DNA of 64,000 nt from Croceifilum oryzae. Lineage in GTDB: Bacteria > Bacillota > Bacilli > Thermoactinomycetales > Thermoactinomycetaceae. This document shows positions 7,950-16,573 of this stretch, piece after piece. The notes beneath the pieces are model-generated. The model worked only from the letters and a program-made list of their open reading frames with translations. It had not been told where the DNA came from and did not search any database. The position numbers and the translations under genes are program-made. Numbering within the stretch: position 1 is the first letter of the stretch; each line of letters begins with the position of its first letter. The stretch is taken from the NCBI RefSeq assembly GCF_030814315.1, contig NZ_JAUSUV010000008.1, forward strand, positions 148,230 to 212,229, read 5' to 3'.

Positions 7950-10069
7950 TATACTTCTTGACTTGTATAGAGCGCGTGATAAAAGCCTCCCTTTTGTAGC
8001 AGCTCTTCATGAGTTCCGTTTTCTACTAGTTTTCCTTCATGCATGACTAGGATTCGGTCACTTTGCTGGATGGTACTTAATCGATGAGCAATCATGATTT
8101 GAGTGCAATGGAGTTCAGATAGGCAACGTTTTATATTCGCTTCCCGAATATTATCTAAGGCAGATGTAGCTTCATCTAATAAGATAATGTTGGGTTGATG
8201 AAGTAGTGCTCTAGCGAGTAAAAGCCGCTGCCTTTGCCCACCGGAGAAGTTACTACCACCCTCAGAGACGATCGTGTTATAACCTAGAGGTTGCTCTACT
8301 ATATCCTGATGAATATCAGCCATATGGGCAGCTTCTATCAGCTTTTCCATGGGAACTTTTTTATCAAAAAGTGAGATGTTATTCTGAATGGTGCCATGGA
8401 ATAGCCGGGTCTCCTGTAAGACGACACCTACTTGCTGCCGTAAAGATTGTATATTTATATCAGATAAAGGCTTATTGTCAAAAAAAATCGTTCCTTCGTG
8501 AGGTGTGTAAAGCCCGATGAGGATTTTGGCTAATGTACTTTTCCCAGATCCCGAAGCTCCTACAATCGCCACCTTCTCCCCGGGATGGATATGAAGTTGG
8601 ATATCGGACAGTACATTTTCACTAAAGTAACCATATTTAAAAGATACATTTCTTAGCTCGATTTCCCCAGAAAGTGGAGAAACGATCTCTCCTTTCGTTC
8701 CTTCTGGCTTACTTTCAATGACATCTTGTAGGCGGCGTATATAAGAACCTAGGATGATAAATTGAGAGTAAGAGGAGCTAAGTGAGATAATAGGGACCAT
8801 GAAAGCACTAGATAGCGCGCTAATCCCCAACAATTGTCCTAGCGTAAGGCTACCATCAAGGACTAAAGTAGCACCCATCCAAAGAACTAGCAATGGAGTC
8901 GTAAACTGAATGCCACTACTAATCGTATCAAAGGCAGAGGTTAGGAGACTGTGTTTCTTAGCGATAGCTAGTTGGTCGGTAAACAGATTACGCCAATGGT
9001 TGTGTACTTTTTCTTCCGCACCTAGTACTTTTACATCACAAATTCCAAATATATTCTCCGTTAAATAGGCTTGCGTTTTCGTTTGTGCAGAAATTTGTTG
9101 GTCGGTTAACTTTCGGGTCCACCGTGTACTAAAAGTGAGGATTAAAAATAAAAGGAAGCTTAATAAAGTAATCATCAGCCCTAGATGCCACTCCTGATAG
9201 AAGAGCAGACAAGCATAGGAAATAACTAGAATACTATCAATGACGAGGGAAACCGTTTTGCTGGAAAGGATTTGCCTGATATAAACGTTGGAGTTAGCGC
9301 GAAAGACCAATTCGCCACCCTTTCGATTTTCAAAAAAGGAAAAGGGAAGGTGAAAAAGCTGGGTAACAAATGCTGTCATTAAGGCTAGATCCAATTTTGT
9401 TTGTAATACAACGATGAAATAACTACGTAGAAACGAAAAGAATTGGTGGAATAGAAATAATCCTGCGATCCCGATTCCGATGATCATGAGATACTCATTT
9501 TTACCTGGCATGATGACTTCATCTGTGATCCATTGGGTTAGCTGGGGGATTAAAAACCCTAATCCTTGCAATAAAAAAGAAACGAGAATGAGACTGCTTA
9601 AAAATGTGGATTGTCCTCTTAGAAAAGAGAGTAGGAATCCCCATTGTGACTTCTTCTTTCGAATTATGAAGCCCTCATCTGGCTCCGCTTGGAACAGATA
9701 GCCGGAATATCTTTTCTCTAACTCTTCTATTGAAATCTTCCTTCTACCATTATCAGGATCCACGATCGTAGCGTAGTTTTTGCCTAAGCGCTCTAGGACT
9801 ACATAATGACGATCTTCCCAGTACAGGATAGCGGGTACTGAAAAAGGGAGTTCAGTTAGCTTTCCCTTATAAACATTGCATTTTAAATGAAAGTCATTTC
9901 CAAGTTCTAATAGATTGCCCAGAGAGATTCCCCTTTTTGACACTCCATAGCGCTCTCGAATTTCCGTTAGAGTAATTTTATGACCGTGGTAGTTTAAGAT
10001 CATCGCTAGTGAGGCTAATCCGCACTCACTATGTTCCATCTGTTCGATAAACGGTACACGTTTAAACAT
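7949..10069 (-). CDS. lanT: Lanthipeptide ABC exporter with C39 leader peptidase (LanT)
   Basis: Residues 1-130 are a C39 peptidase with the catalytic triad Cys16 (SECGLAS), His88 (DRHYVVLE) and Asp104 (VDPDNG), which removes double-glycine leaders. A six-helix membrane domain (about residues 150-430) and a nucleotide-binding domain follow, with Walker A GASGSGKST, signature FSGGQRQRL and Walker B IILLDEATSALD. It would cut and export the modified LanA. The TTG at 10072 is also in frame, but the ATG at 10069 has the better distance to GAGGAG, giving 706 residues. It is the last gene of the lanA-lanM-lanT set. Confidence 0.92.
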   Translation of the reverse strand: MFKRVPFIEQMEHSECGLASLAMILNYHGHKITLTEIRERYGVSKRGISLGNLLELGNDFHLKCNVYKGKLTELPFSVPAILYWEDRHYVVLERLGKNYATIVDPDNGRRKISIEELEKRYSGYLFQAEPDEGFIIRKKKSQWGFLLSFLRGQSTFLSSLILVSFLLQGLGFLIPQLTQWITDEVIMPGKNEYLMIIGIGIAGLFLFHQFFSFLRSYFIVVLQTKLDLALMTAFVTQLFHLPFSFFENRKGGELVFRANSNVYIRQILSSKTVSLVIDSILVISYACLLFYQEWHLGLMITLLSFLLFLILTFSTRWTRKLTDQQISAQTKTQAYLTENIFGICDVKVLGAEEKVHNHWRNLFTDQLAIAKKHSLLTSAFDTISSGIQFTTPLLVLWMGATLVLDGSLTLGQLLGISALSSAFMVPIISLSSSYSQFIILGSYIRRLQDVIESKPEGTKGEIVSPLSGEIELRNVSFKYGYFSENVLSDIQLHIHPGEKVAIVGASGSGKSTLAKILIGLYTPHEGTIFFDNKPLSDINIQSLRQQVGVVLQETRLFHGTIQNNISLFDKKVPMEKLIEAAHMADIHQDIVEQPLGYNTIVSEGGSNFSGGQRQRLLLARALLHQPNIILLDEATSALDNIREANIKRCLSELHCTQIMIAHRLSTIQQSDRILVMHEGKLVENGTHEELLQKGGFYHALYTSQEV

Positions 10070-10096
10070 CAAAACTCCTCATTTGTATATAAAATA

Positions 10097-10126
10097 ACCT
10101 GAAATGGTGGGATGCATTTCAGGTTT
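10097..10126 (-). terminator. Hairpin between lanM and lanT
   Basis: AACCTGAAAT and ATTTCAGGTT form a perfect 10-bp stem with a 10-base loop. On the minus strand it is followed by ATTTTATA. It may be a partial terminator that lowers lanT expression, or an RNA-stabilising hairpin at the lanM 3' end. Confidence 0.6.
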
Positions 10127-10132
10127 TTGGTG

Positions 10133-13100
10133 TTATTTTTTGATAGGCATCTGTAAGGATAACACGGATGGAATTTGATCTGGATGAGCTAATCGTAGTA
10201 GCTGGTATCCAATTCCTGATAAGCCAACCAATAGCCCTGGCGTTTCTAGAAAATGAGAGATTCCAGTGAGGTATTTACCATTAGATTGCTTATATTGAAT
10301 GGCATGGTGTCCGATCTGTCGAGATATTTTGATCCATTGTTGCTGCCCTAGTGCATCTCCAGCCATGAGTAGTAGGTCTGAATTGCCTAAATCACCGTGG
10401 CAGAGGGACTGGGAATAACCAATGCCGTTCTGAAGAGTAGCTTGTACGGATGAATGGATCTCTTCTTCCAATTGTTTGTCTTGTAAATAAGGCAGACATA
10501 AAATTCTGCTGATCCCAATGCCAGATGCACCGTGACACCATTGGGCGGGAGAAGAGGATGTACCATTTGTACGCATATCAAGCCAATTTTGTAAACGGTT
10601 ATCATATAAGCAGCGATCATACTGGAGTGCTTTTAGGCCCCATTCGTGGAACTTTTCCTGACCAGTGGCACTAGCTAATCTAAATAATGTCCAGGCAATT
10701 CCACTAGTTCCATGCGAGAAGCCGCCTAGTAGAGTACTTTTGTTTGGATTGGTTTTCCAAGCGACTCCCTTTTCGGTTTGCACCGCATGCTTAATCAAGT
10801 GTTCGCCGTAAGCCTGAGCCACTTGTGCGGGATATGCCCAGTTAAATTGCTGAGCAACATTTAACAAGACATGGATGATGCCTGAACTACCATGGATGAG
10901 ATCGTAGTGTTGGTCTTTGTCTACTTTCTCCCCAATGAATTGAGTGAGCTCTTCCATATAGGAAGTCCATTCTTCCTTTTCACCGTATAAACCAGTCATA
11001 TGGGAGAGTGTATACAGAATAGAGGATTGTCCCATAAAAGCATTTGCATCGGCTACATGTTTTCCAGTATGCAAGGCGGTTTGCAAGGCTGAGTGTGACA
11101 AGTCGCGAAACGTACTATTTGGACAAATTTGATCCAAGTAGCCGTAAAATACTGAAATGCCACAAACACCACTGTATAGACCGAAATCCATGGGTGCTAG
11201 TGTCCATAAGTTATTAGCAGTAGGTGATGGACTGATCCATGTTACATCGTTTTTAACCCCGTATATAGCTTGTTTAGATAGATGAAGTCCGATTTCTTCT
11301 GCCGCTGATATAAGAGGTTGAACCGATAAATGGTGACTCGGATCGGGAGTGAAGTGGTACTGTTTCACTTGTAAATGATTCTTAGACTCCACGTTCCCGA
11401 GGATGGATGCATGTATATAGTTAGACTGCTGTTCGATTTCTTCAGAGGTTAGGGACTGGATTCGCTTCAATACCTTCTGATAGCTGGATTCTGGGAAGAA
11501 ATGAGGAATCCTTTTACCCGTACTAGAGATTAAATCGGTGCTATCAACTATGGATGTAAAGAAAGGAATATCACCTTCTAATAGATCTTCAATCTCATGG
11601 ATAGTGGATCCATTCTCTTTTCTTCTATACCATAGGCGATCTAATATTTTTTCACGCTCTATCGTATCCTCCATATAGTCGGGGTGTTGGGACTCTAGAA
11701 GGAAATCATAGTAGAACTGTGTATTACGTAGAATAATGCGTACCTTATCTTGCTTAAACTGTGCTATGGGTCCCTCGTCGTGGAGAAGATCGGCGCGATG
11801 CTCTAACATGATTTGATTAGCTTGGTTGAAGCCATTTATGATATCCCTTACATAAGGAGTAATTTCTACAAACTGACCGTTTAACTTAGGTAGGTTTTCT
11901 TTGAGTTTGACAACGGCATTTTTGCGAACATACCTCATTTGATCTGTTCTAGGATTTTCTTCTTGTAAAATAGGAGTCGGATATTCTTGCTCCAGTCCCC
12001 CTAAACCGCTCATATCTACCCCTGACTCTTCTTTTCCAGAAAATAGAATGAGAGGGAGTATGCCAGTGATTAGTACAGACTCACCAATGCGTTTATTTGC
12101 TCTGACTTGAGCAAAATCTTCCAATGACATGGGAACCTCATTATGGAAGAGTGTTTCTAAGTCAATTAAAGTTGGATATTCTCCACGGGCAATGATATTT
12201 TCGTAATGGAAGTCGACTCCATGTAAAGTATGAACGATTGCCAGCAAGCCGCCCAAACGATGATAAAACCGCTCTATCTCTTCTTCCGAAGTACATCCTT
12301 CGGACGATACAAATTCTTCCCATGTATAATCGTTTTTACCTAACACGTGATAACCATTGAGTGGTGGAGTAAAGCCGTGTTGATTAAACCAGTGTAGTAA
12401 TTCATGAAAATGGTCAGATACCGAAAGGGATTTTGGTTTATAGATGACTCGCTTGGAATCAAACTGAAAGTGCATAACAGTTCTACCTTGTTGATGTGAG
12501 TCACCCATCCCAGCAGAAATGGAGGTAAGTGGTTGACTAGGGTCTATGTGAAATTCTTGGTGAATTTGCTTTCGGTCGCTAATATATCTAGTGATAGCCT
12601 CTAAGAGTGCTTGGATAAAATAATGGGTCCGTGTTATTAAAAGTCGAACAAGTGTAGGATATTCGTTATAGATGAATTCTAGTTGATCAGGATTCATTAT
12701 TTTTTGCTTAATAAAAGATTGGAATCGTGCTTCCGAATGATCGCCTTCTAGTTCTCCCATTTCTCTAGCGATGTGCAGCTCTAATACGAGAGTTCTCCCA
12801 GCTATGGAGATTAACCCGTCTACCAAATCAAATAAGATAGAATCTAAAACCGAATTTGTTTGTATCATTTGATTTATTTGCGGAATGTGTTGGAAGTAGT
12901 CTTCTACTTTTTTCTTCGCCCATAAATGAAATGGACGTACAGCTAGATGCAAATCCAATTCTGTATCTTCTACGGGAGTGGATCGGTTCAGTTGTAGTGC
13001 TTCTTCCAACCAATGCATCCAGTCATCATTTTGTTTTGTCTCGATATTAGTGGCGCACAATATTTTTCCAAATGTGTCTATATCCAATTGAGTAGCACGC

Positions 13101-13291
13101 AGTTTTTTTTGTAGTGTTGGTTCGTCTAGAAGAGAAACTTCTTGCCATGATTGCAATGCTTCTTCAATCTCTTTTTTTGGTATCTGCTCATGTTCTAAGC
13201 TAGTGCAGAATAATTTTGTTCTCTCTTTTAATGTTAGAGATTTATTTATTTGTGGTAGACTCAGATTTATTGGGATGGAGTTAGTATTCAT
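10133..13291 (-). CDS. lanM: Class II lanthipeptide synthetase (LanM)
   Basis: The 1052-residue enzyme has the size and layout of LanM. The N-terminal dehydratase (to about residue 700) carries the kinase-like phrases GMGDSHQQGRTV, IYKPKSL and HGVDFHYENIIARGEYPTLI. The C-terminal LanC-like cyclase has the zinc ligands Cys919 (WCHGASG), Cys964 and His965 (LCHGDLG). It phosphorylates and eliminates Ser/Thr of LanA, then adds Cys to form lanthionine rings. AGGGGG supports the ATG at 13291. There is one LanM for one precursor, so a single-peptide lantibiotic is the simplest reading. Confidence 0.95.
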   Translation of the reverse strand: MNTNSIPINLSLPQINKSLTLKERTKLFCTSLEHEQIPKKEIEEALQSWQEVSLLDEPTLQKKLRATQLDIDTFGKILCATNIETKQNDDWMHWLEEALQLNRSTPVEDTELDLHLAVRPFHLWAKKKVEDYFQHIPQINQMIQTNSVLDSILFDLVDGLISIAGRTLVLELHIAREMGELEGDHSEARFQSFIKQKIMNPDQLEFIYNEYPTLVRLLITRTHYFIQALLEAITRYISDRKQIHQEFHIDPSQPLTSISAGMGDSHQQGRTVMHFQFDSKRVIYKPKSLSVSDHFHELLHWFNQHGFTPPLNGYHVLGKNDYTWEEFVSSEGCTSEEEIERFYHRLGGLLAIVHTLHGVDFHYENIIARGEYPTLIDLETLFHNEVPMSLEDFAQVRANKRIGESVLITGILPLILFSGKEESGVDMSGLGGLEQEYPTPILQEENPRTDQMRYVRKNAVVKLKENLPKLNGQFVEITPYVRDIINGFNQANQIMLEHRADLLHDEGPIAQFKQDKVRIILRNTQFYYDFLLESQHPDYMEDTIEREKILDRLWYRRKENGSTIHEIEDLLEGDIPFFTSIVDSTDLISSTGKRIPHFFPESSYQKVLKRIQSLTSEEIEQQSNYIHASILGNVESKNHLQVKQYHFTPDPSHHLSVQPLISAAEEIGLHLSKQAIYGVKNDVTWISPSPTANNLWTLAPMDFGLYSGVCGISVFYGYLDQICPNSTFRDLSHSALQTALHTGKHVADANAFMGQSSILYTLSHMTGLYGEKEEWTSYMEELTQFIGEKVDKDQHYDLIHGSSGIIHVLLNVAQQFNWAYPAQVAQAYGEHLIKHAVQTEKGVAWKTNPNKSTLLGGFSHGTSGIAWTLFRLASATGQEKFHEWGLKALQYDRCLYDNRLQNWLDMRTNGTSSSPAQWCHGASGIGISRILCLPYLQDKQLEEEIHSSVQATLQNGIGYSQSLCHGDLGNSDLLLMAGDALGQQQWIKISRQIGHHAIQYKQSNGKYLTGISHFLETPGLLVGLSGIGYQLLRLAHPDQIPSVLSLQMPIKK

Positions 13292-13330
13292 AATTCCCCC
13301 TAGGATCGGTTAATCTTGTAAAATAATAGC

Positions 13331-13365
13331 GTTATAGCATATTGAAATTTTCAATATGCTATAAC
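13331..13365 (-). terminator. 35-base near-perfect palindrome between lanA and lanM
   Basis: Two perfect 17-base arms (GTTATAGCATATTGAAA and its complement) flank one central base. On the minus strand TATTATTTT follows. As RNA this would be a long AT-rich hairpin between the precursor and synthetase genes. It probably gives partial termination or a 3' end that protects lanA mRNA, so that more LanA than LanM is made. Confidence 0.7.
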
Positions 13366-13382
13366 GTCCATTTATATCATTC

Positions 13383-13610
13383 TTAGCATCTTTTACATGG
13401 AGTAGCCCATGAGCTTTTCATGCCGCAGCCTTCCGCAGCGGTTGTAACAATGACTGTGGTGATGATACGACAAACCGTACCCATGCAAGGATCGTTGTCG
13501 TCCAAGCCGCCGCCACTAATGCGGTCGAGCTCCTCTTGTGAAACTTCAACGTACTTTTGACCAGCAGGATGATTTGCCTTTAGTGCAAGTTTGATGTCTT
13601 TACGTGACAT
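13383..13610 (-). CDS. lanA: Lanthipeptide precursor (LanA) with double-glycine leader
   Basis: The start at 13610 is chosen because GAGGAG directly abuts the upstream ATG (13619) but stands 9 bases from this one. The 75-residue peptide has a leader with HPAG (residues 14-17) and EELDRISGGG (27-35), both typical of class II leaders. The core begins with an acidic LDDND stretch and has five Cys (42, 47, 62, 72, 75) and eight Ser/Thr (45, 51, 52, 56, 57, 66, 67, 70), so up to five rings are possible. The end TPCKRC recalls beta-type two-component lantibiotics, but no alpha partner is seen here. Confidence 0.92.
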   Translation of the reverse strand: MSRKDIKLALKANHPAGQKYVEVSQEELDRISGGGLDDNDPCMGTVCRIITTVIVTTAAEGCGMKSSWATPCKRC

Positions 13611-13636
13611 ATGGATCATCTCCTCGGGATAGTTTG

Positions 13637-13660
13637 ATTCAATAAATTATTATATTGAAT
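13637..13660 (-). promoter_or_regulatory. Inverted repeat over the probable lanA promoter
   Basis: ATTCAATA and TATTGAAT are 8-base inverted repeats spaced by 8 bases. A TATAAT-like -10 on the minus strand (13649-13654) lies inside, about 40 bases before the lanA start. The position suggests an operator. No clear -35 was found. Confidence 0.4.
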
Positions 13661-13720
13661 ACATTTTTATTATAAATTTAAAAATAAGAAACCAACACTT
13701 CACAAAATAGCATAATTAGC

Positions 13721-13762
13721 AAAGAGCACTGTCCTTCGCTTTTCGAAAGACAATGCTCTTTT
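13721..13762. terminator. Imperfect hairpin upstream of lanA and asnB
   Basis: AAAGAGCA and TGCTCTTT, with inner pairing of TGTC/GACA and TTCG/CGAA, form a long stem with T runs on both strands. It isolates the divergent lan and asnB units. The rest of 13620-13958 shows no further gene. Confidence 0.5.
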
Positions 13763-13958
13763 GTACTTAAGGCAACTTCCCAGGTATTGAGTGGAGACAC
13801 AAAAATTGGACTGACACAACTTTTTTAGTGTCGTGCAATTTCATGATACCATAAGAAAATGGAAAAGTCTATTTTCTTTCGTCAATCAAACAAGTCGTGG
13901 TAAATTCCAAATTCCGCTACATATACATACATAGATACTGCCTAGGGGAGGAAGACGG

Positions 13959-15803
13959 ATGTGCGGAATTGTAGGATGGATGAATTACGAGGAAAACTTG
14001 AGCTATCAGACTAAAATCATTGATCTCATGAATAAGCAACATGCCGAACGGGGGCCAGATTCAGAGGGAACTTGGATTGGTAAGCATGTGGCATTGGGGC
14101 ATCGGAGATTAAGTGTGATGGATCCAGAGAACGGGTTACAGCCTATGGTGAAGCAATTTGGTAGTCAGCAGATGGTGGTAACGTACAACGGTGAATTATA
14201 CAACATGTCTGAGCTCCGGATAGAATTGGAGTCTTTGGGTTATCGTTTTACGACTCAATGCGATACAGAACTGCTTCCTGCTGCTTATCAAGAGTGGGGA
14301 GTAGATGCCGCTAAGCGAATGAATGGCATATTTGCGTTTGCGATCTGGGATGAATCGAAACAAGAACTATATATCGCGAGGGATCGGATTGGAGTTAAAC
14401 CCTTATTTTACGCTCATGTGAAGGACACCTTTGTATTCGGATCTGAGATAAAGTCATTGTTGCAACATCCCGATATTCGTCCAGCTATCGATGAGCAAGG
14501 GATAGCTGAAGTGCTGATGATGGGGCCAGCTAGGACTCCTGGTGAAGGTGTGTTTCGTGATATTAAGGAGTTGAAACCGGGGCATTGGCTGAAGGTATCT
14601 AGGAGAGGTATTCAAATACATCCATATTGGCAGTTAGTGAGCAGACCACATGAAGACGACTTTGAGACAACGATCACAAAGGTAACAGATCTATTTGAGG
14701 CTTCTGTCAGAAGGCAATTAATCTCAGATGTGCCAATTGGAACGATGCTTTCAGGAGGACTGGATTCGAGTGCGATTTCCGCAGTCGCAGCAAAGGTGTT
14801 TCGCGAAGAGGGAAAAGGGCAGTTAACCACGTTTTCGATTGATTATCAGGATAATGATCAGTTCTTTCAACAAAATGAATTCCAACCTAATGCGGATTCC
14901 CCATGGGCGCAGTTGATGGCGGAATTCTTACAGTCTGATCATCATGTTGTATACCTCAATAATCAAGAACTGGTTGACCATATTCCTAGCGCACTCATCG
15001 CAAGGGATTTCCCTGGAATGGCGGATGTGGATAGTTCATTAATGCTGTTCTCTCGAGAGATTAAAAAGGATTTAACCGTTTGTCTTTCTGGAGAATGTGC
15101 TGATGAAGTATTTGGTGGCTATCCATGGTTTCATCGGGAAGAAATGGTTCAGGCAGATATCTTTCCATGGGCGCGCTTAACAAATGAGCGGATTCCTTTC
15201 ATCCGAAAAGATGTTCAGGCTAAAATTCAACCATTGGAATATGTGCAAATGAGATATCAACAAACGTTAGAGGAAGTTCCACGATGTGATCAAGACTCTC
15301 CTAACGAGGAGCGGATGAAAGAGCTATTTTACATGAATCTAACACGCTGGATGCCAACCTTACTCGATCGAAAAGATCGCATGAGTATGGCTTACGGATT
15401 AGAGGTTCGAGTGCCGTTTTGTGATCACCACTTGGTTGAGTATGTGTGGAACATTCCTTGGTCGATGAAAGCGCATAATGGCAGAGAAAAAGGCTTGTTA
15501 CGACATGCATTAAAAGGGATTTTGCCAGATGAAATTATCGAACGGAAAAAGAGTCCTTATCCCAAAACCCATCACCCTCTCTATCTACAAACCATGCAAA
15601 AGAAAGTAAAGGAATTGCTTCTAGATAAGAAAGCGCCTATTTGGGACTTTCTTGATCATCAAGTGGTTCAACGCTTTGTCGGTCAAGATCTGCAACAGAA
15701 GCATTTGCCTTGGTTTGGACAATTGATGAATGTTCCAGCTTTATTAGCTTACTGGCTTCAATTCAATCAGTGGCTCGTTCACTTTCAAGTTCAGTGGAGT
15801 TAA
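13959..15803 (+). CDS. asnB: Asparagine synthase (glutamine-hydrolysing)
   Basis: The 614-residue protein starts MCGIVGW, so that the catalytic Cys2 of the class II glutaminase is exposed after Met removal. The glutaminase domain spans about residues 1-200 (HRRLSVMD, NGELYN). The synthetase domain follows with the PP-loop SGGLDSS at about residue 266. It converts aspartate, glutamine and ATP to asparagine. GGGGAGGAAG precedes the ATG and a terminator overlaps the stop. It is a stand-alone transcription unit. Its position next to the lan cluster is not evidence of a role there. Confidence 0.93.
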   Translation: MCGIVGWMNYEENLSYQTKIIDLMNKQHAERGPDSEGTWIGKHVALGHRRLSVMDPENGLQPMVKQFGSQQMVVTYNGELYNMSELRIELESLGYRFTTQCDTELLPAAYQEWGVDAAKRMNGIFAFAIWDESKQELYIARDRIGVKPLFYAHVKDTFVFGSEIKSLLQHPDIRPAIDEQGIAEVLMMGPARTPGEGVFRDIKELKPGHWLKVSRRGIQIHPYWQLVSRPHEDDFETTITKVTDLFEASVRRQLISDVPIGTMLSGGLDSSAISAVAAKVFREEGKGQLTTFSIDYQDNDQFFQQNEFQPNADSPWAQLMAEFLQSDHHVVYLNNQELVDHIPSALIARDFPGMADVDSSLMLFSREIKKDLTVCLSGECADEVFGGYPWFHREEMVQADIFPWARLTNERIPFIRKDVQAKIQPLEYVQMRYQQTLEEVPRCDQDSPNEERMKELFYMNLTRWMPTLLDRKDRMSMAYGLEVRVPFCDHHLVEYVWNIPWSMKAHNGREKGLLRHALKGILPDEIIERKKSPYPKTHHPLYLQTMQKKVKELLLDKKAPIWDFLDHQVVQRFVGQDLQQKHLPWFGQLMNVPALLAYWLQFNQWLVHFQVQWS

Positions 15804-15844
15804 CGAAGATCCTCTACTCTATTGTGAGTAGGGGATCTTCGTTA
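15802..15844 (+). terminator. Intrinsic terminator of asnB
   Basis: AACGAAGATC and GATCTTCGTT pair, with further pairing of CTACTC/GAGTAG inside. The stem begins within the stop codon. Confidence 0.8.
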
Positions 15845-15875
15845 TATAATGGATAGAAATTAGAAAGTGTGCTAT

Positions 15876-15952
15876 GTGCCCGTAGCTCAGCAGGATAGAG
15901 CACTAGTTTCCTAAACTGGGTGTCGGAGGTTCGAGTCCTCTCGGGTGCGCCA
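15876..15952 (+). tRNA. tRNA-Arg (anticodon CCU)
   Basis: A cloverleaf folds with acceptor GTGCCCG/CGGGTGC (two G-U pairs), D arm GCTC/GAGC, anticodon arm CTAGT-TTCCTAA-ACTGG reading AGG, T arm GGAGG-TTCGAGT-CCTCT, discriminator G and an encoded CCA. Confidence 0.93.
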
Positions 15953-15966
15953 ATGATATCCAGGAC

Positions 15967-16010
15967 GTTAGGGGCTACGACATTGAAAATATGGTATTGT
16001 AGCCCCTAAC
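15967..16010 (+). terminator. Hairpin after tRNA-Arg
   Basis: GTTAGGGGCTAC and GTAGCCCCTAAC form a 12-bp stem, with more pairing inside. There is no T run, so it is either a weak terminator or part of an attachment region. Confidence 0.5.
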
Positions 16011-16045
16011 TGCAAACAAATTGCAAACCTTTACCTAGCTAAAGC
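16011..16045 (+). repeat. Paired TGCAAAC repeats next to tRNA-Arg (arm-site-like scar)
   Basis: TGCAAAC occurs at 16011 and 16022, 11 bases apart, followed by CTTTA, AG, TAAAG and TGAAC elements. The same layout is found 56 bases after tRNA-Ser at 43167-43200 beside a live integrase, and TGCAAAC pairs with 11-base spacing recur at 52502. Here it begins 59 bases after the tRNA-Arg end, with no integrase gene left. Confidence 0.55.
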
Positions 16046-16141
16046 CTTTTGAACCTATCCTTCGGACGAGACCATAAGACGTTTTCCTAATGTGTTTTGT
16101 GATTATCACAGCGCAATTACACACAAGGAGGCGTATTTTTT

Positions 16142-16333
16142 ATGTCTAGAAAAGGCAAACGAATTATTACCAGAAGGCAAGAGCTGATCGAAATAACCTC
16201 TACTAGTTATGATATGTCATCTATAGAGAAAGCCGACAATATCAGTAAAGACAATTATTCGAGGTATAACGAAAACAAAGAAGAATTTGGACTGCTTCCT
16301 AATCACCTATACATTAATTCAGTAGTTGTATAG
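16142..16333 (+). CDS. Small charged protein of unknown function at the head of the biosynthetic cluster
   Basis: The 63-residue hydrophilic protein has no match to any family that I recognise. AAGGAGG stands 11 bases before the ATG, a strong site, which supports translation. The N-terminus is basic (MSRKGKRIITRRQ), the middle is rich in Ser, Asp and Asn, and the end is hydrophobic (LYINSVVV). There is no Cys. It might be a precursor or scaffold peptide for the enzymes that follow, or an unrelated remnant of the element near tRNA-Arg. About 240 bases of AT-rich DNA without a clear gene separate it from the methyltransferase gene. Confidence 0.45.
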   Translation: MSRKGKRIITRRQELIEITSTSYDMSSIEKADNISKDNYSRYNENKEEFGLLPNHLYINSVVV

Positions 16334-16573
16334 TTACACACGTCCTGCTTTTCCTGCTGTTTTCGAACATTGTCAACCGCGTTCATTATTTTATGAATAA
16401 TAGATGTGATATATATAATTGCGATTTTTATTATGTGTATAACTTTTGCAAAAGCATTTAATCATTTAAAATATGAATAAGATATATATAAATCAAAATT
16501 ATTTTCGACGTGAAAGACGTGAAAAGAAATGAATTATATCTTAACAAATTTCACATGAGAAAGAGGTTAAAAA

